Shown here: positions 61,321 through 64,000 of the stretch, in pieces
How the letters are laid out: the number at the start of each line of letters is the position of its first letter
How positions within the stretch are numbered: position 1 is the first letter of the stretch
Source: Altibacter sp.
GTDB lineage: Bacteria > Bacteroidota > Bacteroidia > Flavobacteriales > Flavobacteriaceae
Direction: 5' to 3'
DNA length: 64,000 nucleotides
Assembly (NCBI RefSeq): GCF_019913785.1
Contig: NZ_JAIOHK010000063.1
Span: forward strand, 62,001 to 126,000
Made by a program: the position numbers and the translations under genes
The notes under the pieces: model-generated
Told to the model about the DNA's origin: nothing
The model's database searches: none
Seen by the model: only the letters and a program-made list of their open reading frames with translations

Positions 61321-62427
61321 TTATTCATTAGCTTCTTTATACAAGTAATAATCAAGAATTGCTAAATCATCAATTCCTGTTTCTTTACAGATTTCTATGA
61401 AAAACTTATTCGTAGCCTTATATTTTTCTCCCTTGGAAATTCTTTGGGGCAATTCAATGCCATATTCATTCAACAAGTCTGCTATTTTATCATTGCTTAC
61501 ACAATATTTATCAGGGTTATGAAGTGTCAAAATTTTAGAAATGGTTGCAACTCCAACGCCTTTAATATATAAATCACCTTCATAAGCTCTATTGAAACGA
61601 ATGGCAACATCAATGGTATCATCTGTCAAGACTTGAAGCAATTTCTTGAATCGCTTTTTCTCTTCCTTTAACGTTGGCTTTGGAATGGATATTAGATGAC
61701 CTAACGCCCAATTTTCAAAAAAAGCATCAACATCCACTTTATCGAAGTTTGGGAAGTCTAAACTACTTCTTAATTCCTTAACATCTTTCCAACGTGCTTT
61801 TGATTCCTCTTTGTAATTTTTATGATTTCTATATGCCTTCAATTTCTTTATGAGTGCTTCTCTAGAACTCATAATAACATCATTTTCCTTCTCCAATTCC
61901 TTCTTAGTTTCCTTAGCCTCTTTCTCGTCTTGTTTTTTTCTTTCCAAGCGTTCCTTATAGGATTCCTCATATTCACTAATAAAGGTTGAGGTTAAAATGG
62001 AGGCTCTTTCCTTTATCCCATTAAACCATACTATAAGCTCTTTACAAGCTCTTTGACTTTCAACAATAAAGGATAGCTCAATATTTGAAAAAAGCCCACT
62101 TCGTGTGGTGTTTGCAGAACCGACAAAGGCTTTATACTTCCCTTTAGATTTAACAATATAGACCTTAGGATGATAAAATTCTTGTTTAGCAAACATCAAG
62201 ACCTCGACATCACTAACATACTGTTGTTTATCTAATTCCTTTAGTGCTTTCACTTCAGTAGGCAAATCAATACCTAGGATATAGTGTTCTTTAGCCTTTT
62301 TTGGAAGGTTTTCTTGAATGAAAGTTAATCCTTGATTGGTTAGGAGTGCAACCGCCACCCAAACCTCATCGGCACTTTTTAAAGCCGACTTCAATTCCTT
62401 TTGAAGATTTTGGGTTATAGTTTTCAT
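61321..62427 (-). CDS. Phospholipase D-type nuclease with C-terminal helical domain
   Basis: This 368-residue protein has a PLD catalytic half in residues 1-125: H86-x-K88 (YHPKVYIV), G103-SAN (GSANTTRSGL) and E117. One HxK-x(n)-GSxN unit per chain, as in NgoFVII/BfiI-type nucleases, would need a dimer to make the active site. A charged coiled coil follows (about 155-195). The C-terminal half (about 205-368, IKGVGVATISKILTLHNPDKY) resembles the helix-hairpin-helix part of DNA glycosylases or McrB-like specificity regions. Its start overlaps pglX by one base (TAATG). It is the probable effector of the module; this is inferred. Confidence 0.8.
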   Translation of the reverse strand: MKTITQNLQKELKSALKSADEVWVAVALLTNQGLTFIQENLPKKAKEHYILGIDLPTEVKALKELDKQQYVSDVEVLMFAKQEFYHPKVYIVKSKGKYKAFVGSANTTRSGLFSNIELSFIVESQRACKELIVWFNGIKERASILTSTFISEYEESYKERLERKKQDEKEAKETKKELEKENDVIMSSREALIKKLKAYRNHKNYKEESKARWKDVKELRSSLDFPNFDKVDVDAFFENWALGHLISIPKPTLKEEKKRFKKLLQVLTDDTIDVAIRFNRAYEGDLYIKGVGVATISKILTLHNPDKYCVSNDKIADLLNEYGIELPQRISKGEKYKATNKFFIEICKETGIDDLAILDYYLYKEANE

Positions 62428-64000
62428 TATTTAATGGTTGTGGTATCTATCCAATCAAACTTCTTCACCTTGTCTTTAGTTTTTTTATCATTTAAACCAG
62501 CTAAAGGAGCAATAGCTTTACCAAACTTGTTATAATTCACCAATACACCATCATCAAGGTCTATAGCAATACGTTCTGTAGCTAAGGGATACAACACATC
62601 CCTTTCGTATTCCTGAAGCTCTAAAAGCACTATTCTCAGCTTGTCTTTCTCCTTAGAAGCTTTGGTTTGCTCACTGGAGCTTCCTGTTTCTATAATATGG
62701 TCCAGATGCTCTAAATGTGTGTTGAGTTTTTCTCTATATTCCTTTAGGTATCCATTTAATATTTGGTTTAAGGTATCTGGTGTATAACGATGCATATAAA
62801 TAAGCACATTAAATGACCCTTTTGGTGATGAGAACATCCAATAAATAGGACGTTTCTTATAACGCTTTATATGGTCTGCATAAAAATCCTTTACAAAGTA
62901 TTTTCGGATATCTTTCCCTAGACACTCTTCTACAAAGGCTAGGTTCTTCTCAAAGTTGGGTTTTCCAAAGCTTACCTTTAGGAATTCATAAAAACGATTG
63001 ACAATATCATCCTCAAACCATTCATCATCTAGTATTGGGATAATGTTATCATCATCTGGAAGGAAGGACATGGCATCTTCTGTTTTCTCAACTTTTTTAA
63101 GGTAGTCTTCTAAGGTTTCTCCTTGATTTGCAAGGATTAAACCTTCTTTGTCTAAAGAATAACGTCCAAACATACAACCCACGGCATAACTCATAAATTG
63201 AGCAAATACCTCTTCAGCATCAAATACCAACTCCCCATTTACAATATCTGTTTCTTCTTTTAAAATAGTAATATCTTTTAACGGTACCTCTGGGGTTAAC
63301 TCGTCTTGTAAACCATAAATCTCAATAAACTGTTTGTTAAGCTCTTCTTCATTTTTATGCAATTGGAAGAATTTGTTTTTCCAGTATTGTTGGTATAAAT
63401 CGTAGGTTTCTTCAAGGTCTTGACTATCAATACGGATTAATTCATTTTGTAAAAAATCCCATGCTTTTTCTCGTGAGTTCCATTCTTCTTTAGATATGTG
63501 AATCGAATTTTCTACAATGACATTGGTTGTATCAAAGAAATCACTATTCATATATACAGGAATCTCTTTTACTGTTCCAGAAGTTAAATTTAAGGTTGGC
63601 GAGATAAATTCAAAGACCTGTTTAATAGTCTTAGAATTCATAAAGGCAAATAAATAGCCAAATTCATTCTCATTTTCTACGAATAATGAATCAGCTGCTT
63701 GGTCGAACAAAAAATAATCTTCTAAAAGTCTTATTGTATTTGTTCCAGAAGTAATTCTTTTCCAGCTTATTCCTTTCTTAAAATAGTTCTCCTTTTTAGC
63801 CATTGCATTTAATCGACAGCTGGGGTCCATTCTAATTAATTCCCCATCATCTTTCCAATTAATCAGATGAGTTAAATTACCATACCATTTCCTAGAACTC
63901 CCTCCCATCTGATAAGGTATCCAATATTGTTCCTCAGACAATTGTGGCATTCTACTCTGTAGCTTATGAGATACCTCAAACCAATTTCGAGTATATTTTG
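62427..64000 (-). CDS. pglX: BREX adenine-specific methyltransferase PglX, C-terminal part (cut by window edge)
   Basis: About 523 C-terminal residues are present, of a family that is usually around 1,150-1,250. An internal Met at 63950 is not the start: codons K-Y-T-R-N-W-F-E-V-S-H-K-L-Q-S-R continue the frame to the window edge. Features are RITSGTNTIRLLEDYFLFDQAA, PTLNLTSGTVKEIPVYMN and RPIYWMFSSPKGSFNVLIYMHRY, typical of the PglX target-recognition part. The catalytic NPPY motif is outside the window. PglX methylates a non-palindromic adenine motif in host DNA and is needed for defence. Confidence 0.92.
   Translation of the reverse strand, partial: KYTRNWFEVSHKLQSRMPQLSEEQYWIPYQMGGSSRKWYGNLTHLINWKDDGELIRMDPSCRLNAMAKKENYFKKGISWKRITSGTNTIRLLEDYFLFDQAADSLFVENENEFGYLFAFMNSKTIKQVFEFISPTLNLTSGTVKEIPVYMNSDFFDTTNVIVENSIHISKEEWNSREKAWDFLQNELIRIDSQDLEETYDLYQQYWKNKFFQLHKNEEELNKQFIEIYGLQDELTPEVPLKDITILKEETDIVNGELVFDAEEVFAQFMSYAVGCMFGRYSLDKEGLILANQGETLEDYLKKVEKTEDAMSFLPDDDNIIPILDDEWFEDDIVNRFYEFLKVSFGKPNFEKNLAFVEECLGKDIRKYFVKDFYADHIKRYKKRPIYWMFSSPKGSFNVLIYMHRYTPDTLNQILNGYLKEYREKLNTHLEHLDHIIETGSSSEQTKASKEKDKLRIVLLELQEYERDVLYPLATERIAIDLDDGVLVNYNKFGKAIAPLAGLNDKKTKDKVKKFDWIDTTTIK

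Larger units (their letters stand above)
44388..64000. mobile_element. Genomic island integrated at tRNA-Ser, right end outside window
   Basis: The region begins right after tRNA-Ser. It contains integrase, excisionase-like, VirE/BT4734-type and RteC-like genes, then defence cargo, and is visibly more AT-rich than the left side. No second copy of the tRNA 3' end (attR) was found in the window, so the element extends past the right edge. No phage structural or conjugation genes were seen, so an integrative mobilizable element or a plain defence island is more likely than a prophage. Confidence 0.75.

Noticed and set aside
44388..64000. Prophage
   Set aside because: An integrase is present but there are no capsid, tail, terminase or lysis genes; the cargo is defence and element-maintenance genes.

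Overview
The window looks like about 64 kb of a marine-type Flavobacteriaceae (Bacteroidota) chromosome. The evidence is: type IX secretion (T9SS) C-terminal sorting domains, secreted proteins beginning with the QVGIGT motif, promoters of the Bacteroidota -7 class (TAnnTTTG), TTG starts, two-component regulators with Reg_prop propellers, and the gene order tpx-dgkA-(insert)-ftsK-lolA-lptF/G-ribBA, which I recall as common in flavobacteria. Species cannot be named from the sequence alone.

Positions 1-44.3 kb are chromosomal backbone. In order: a frameshifted gene cut by the window edge; an FMN reductase; two secreted paralogues sharing a roughly 200-residue domain; lpd; an Lrp-type regulator divergent from a Cys/Met PLP enzyme; a 939-residue secreted protein with 38 tandem 15-residue repeats and a tail-fibre chaperone-like C-terminus; NhaC; a peroxiredoxin; a propeller sensor kinase with its LuxR-type regulator; several envelope proteins; tpx-dgkA; a three-gene von Willebrand cassette; ftsK-lolA-lptF/G-ribBA; a lipoprotein; a DegT-type aminotransferase; three tandem secreted paralogues; a nitroreductase; a block of four signalling genes (sigma-54 activator, PAS sensor without kinase, CHASE/PAS histidine kinase, REC-only protein); a hotdog thioesterase; an NTF2-like secreted protein; and tRNA-Ser(UGA). 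The signalling block is bracketed by the intact thioesterase gene on its right and a decayed copy of that gene's 5' end on its left.

From 44.4 kb to the right edge the sequence is more AT-rich and is best read as a genomic island integrated at the 3' end of tRNA-Ser. It starts with terminator and repeat motifs, a tyrosine recombinase, an RteC-like or unknown gene, an excisionase-like HTH gene and a VirE/BT4734-type gene. Next come cargo genes, including a ribbon-helix-helix protein of only 51 residues, two hypothetical genes with attC-like sequences at their 3' ends, and a PD-(D/E)XK-like protein.

The island then carries the 3' part of a BREX type 1 anti-phage locus, transcribed right to left: pglX (cut by the window edge), a phospholipase D-type nuclease, a zinc-ribbon protein, a small SF1 helicase, an unrecognised 731-residue protein, pglZ, brxL and an 87-residue SAM-like protein. 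Three points are unusual. A four-gene module sits between pglX and pglZ. A 72-nt relic of a pglX 3' end lies just beyond the nuclease gene, the scar expected if pglX plus nuclease had been swapped by recombination. BrxL ends in what looks like an MITD1-type (MIT_C, phospholipase D-like) domain instead of a recognisable Lon protease. The brxA/brxB/brxC genes, if present, lie beyond the right edge.
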